In this document: in pieces, positions 4,987-6,049 of the stretch | How the letters are laid out: every line of letters begins with the position of its first letter | How positions within the stretch are numbered: the first letter of the stretch is position 1 | From: an uncultured Porphyromonadaceae bacterium | GTDB taxonomy: Bacteria; Bacteroidota; Bacteroidia; Bacteroidales; Muribaculaceae | Reading direction: 5' to 3' | Length of the DNA: 6,049 nt | Assembly: GCA_947166165.1 (NCBI GenBank) | Contig: CAMVDK010000190.1 | Location: 1 to 6,049 of the forward strand | Translations under genes and position numbers: made by a program | Notes under the pieces: model-generated | The model's input: only the letters and a program-made list of their open reading frames with translations | The model's database searches: none | Told to the model about the DNA's origin: nothing

Positions 4987-6049
4987 ATGCGAAAATCATT
5001 GCTATTGCTCCTGGCGTTGGTCATGCTGGCCTCGGCATCGGCCCTCGCCTCTTCCACCGCCCAACCCGACAGTGCCTCCACCGCCCATCCGTCCCAACGC
5101 AAGAAGGTGGCCGTGGTGCTCAGCGGCGGCGGCGCCCTGGGGGCCATCCACGTGGGGGCGCTCAAGGCACTCGAACAGGCCGGAATGCCGGTCGACATGG
5201 TGGTGGGCACGAGCATGGGCAGCATCGTGGGCGCACTCTACAGCGTGGGCTACAACAGCACGGACATCGCCACCATGTTCCGCAACATGGACTGGGCCGA
5301 GCTCTTCCTCGACCGCAACGACTACGCCCGGCTCACGCTCAGCGAGCGAGAGGCGCAAAGCACCTACATCTACGACCACGACTTCTACATCCGTGGCGGC
5401 ATCGACCCGCAACCCGGCGGGCTGATTCGCGGAATGCGCATCGAAAGCACCTTTAGGCACTACCTGCGCGACTACACCGACAGCATCGACTTCCTGCGCC
5501 AGCTGCCCCGGCAGTTTGCCTGTGTGGCCACCGACCTGGTGACCGACTCTGCCGTGGTGCTCACGAGCGGGTCGCTCACGAGGAGCATACGCTCGAGCAT
5601 GTCGATTCCGGGTGTGTTCACGCCCATGCGCATGGGCCAAATGGTGCTCGTGGACGGCGGAGCGAAAAACAATTTCCCGGCCGACGTGGCGCGGCAGCTG
5701 GGGGCCGACATCGTGATTGGCGTGAAATTCGACCTCGGGCTGGGCACCGACAAGGAGTACCGCACGCTCATGGACGTGATGGAACGCTCGGCAGGCAGCG
5801 ACATCACCCGCCGCGCGCGGGAGAACGAAAAGTACTGCGACCTGCTGGTGCGTGTGCCCGTGAGGGGCTACACCAGCGGCAGCTTCTCGCAAGCCGCCAT
5901 CGGCGAACTGATGCGGCGCGGCGAGAAGGCCATGCTCGAGAAGCTGGACTCTGTGCGTGTGCTCAAGCTCGACGCCGGCTGCCTGCCCGGCAAAGACTAC
6001 TCGATGCACCTGCTCAAAACCGACAGCATCGACGCCATCACCGATGAGC
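4987..6049 (+). CDS. patatin-like phospholipase, secreted (3' end beyond window)
   Basis: The frame is open from ATG 4987 to the right edge (354 codons seen). Residues 1-21 form a signal peptide (MRKSLLLLLALVMLASASALA, cut after ALA). The patatin domain follows: glycine-rich oxyanion loop SGGGALG (46-52), nucleophile serine 76 in GTSMGS (the GxSxG elbow), and catalytic aspartate 223 in VDGGAKNNFP (the DGG motif). Both parts of the Ser-Asp dyad are present, so an active lipid acyl hydrolase is expected. The signal peptide places it in the periplasm or outer membrane. Bacteroidota relatives often continue into a POTRA/surface-antigen barrel, so the missing part may hold an outer-membrane domain; this is inference. 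The start is supported by the signal peptide and by a TAnnTTTG element 29 bases upstream. There is no Shine-Dalgarno sequence, as is usual in this phylum. It is divergent from the interrupted LamG gene, and its codon use is GC-rich. Confidence 0.95.
   Translation, partial: MRKSLLLLLALVMLASASALASSTAQPDSASTAHPSQRKKVAVVLSGGGALGAIHVGALKALEQAGMPVDMVVGTSMGSIVGALYSVGYNSTDIATMFRNMDWAELFLDRNDYARLTLSEREAQSTYIYDHDFYIRGGIDPQPGGLIRGMRIESTFRHYLRDYTDSIDFLRQLPRQFACVATDLVTDSAVVLTSGSLTRSIRSSMSIPGVFTPMRMGQMVLVDGGAKNNFPADVARQLGADIVIGVKFDLGLGTDKEYRTLMDVMERSAGSDITRRARENEKYCDLLVRVPVRGYTSGSFSQAAIGELMRRGEKAMLEKLDSVRVLKLDAGCLPGKDYSMHLLKTDSIDAITDE

Noticed and set aside
5002..6009. 335-codon minus-strand open frame
   Set aside because: It is antisense to the patatin-like gene, which has signal peptide, GxSxG and DGG motifs. 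The minus-strand product is His/Ala/Val-rich and uninformative.

Overview
The window looks like a chromosomal segment from a Bacteroidales-type bacterium (phylum Bacteroidota). Several promoters match the Bacteroides form TTTG-N19-21-TAnnTTTG, coding starts lack Shine-Dalgarno sequences, and one open frame ends in a type IX secretion (Por) C-terminal sorting domain. Genus cannot be assigned from the sequence alone.

Left part (1 to about 1600), visibly A+T-rich. A minus-strand remnant of a RecG-like/AlbA-type ATP-binding protein runs off the left edge. It keeps the central and C-terminal part but has lost its N-terminal half. Its truncation point coincides with a 48-bp near-perfect palindrome (567-614), which also contains the 3' end of an unrecognised 309-aa minus-strand gene (589-1518). 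Loss of a gene half, a palindrome and an unknown neighbour together suggest a past rearrangement or insertion.

Middle part (about 1560-2550), a non-coding hub. A consensus promoter on the plus strand (1566-1596) leads into a short foldable stretch and a strong intrinsic terminator (1704-1729), which is the signature of a small RNA gene. It faces a tRNA-Pro(GGG) gene on the minus strand (1895-1969) that has its own exact consensus promoter (2006-2037) and terminator (1838-1884). Beyond lies a GC-rich intergenic stretch with a terminator-like hairpin. Next is a 176-bp MITE-like element (2313-2488) with perfect 19-bp terminal inverted repeats and a TAAA target duplication, sitting directly against the terminator hairpin of the next gene.

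Right part (2547-6049), GC-rich with typical chromosomal coding character. A minus-strand gene for a surface or secreted protein (Fn3-like repeats, LamG domain, type IX sorting tail) is broken by two in-frame stops, TGA at 3495-3497 and TAG at 3063-3065. It also appears to lack its normal N-terminal part. It is transcribed divergently from an intact patatin-like phospholipase gene (from 4987, plus strand) that continues past the right edge. The short gap between them carries -7 elements for both directions.

No CRISPR array, transposase or recognisable defence system is visible. The most interesting items are the small RNA candidate, the palindrome at the truncated ATPase, the MITE-like element, and the doubly interrupted LamG gene.
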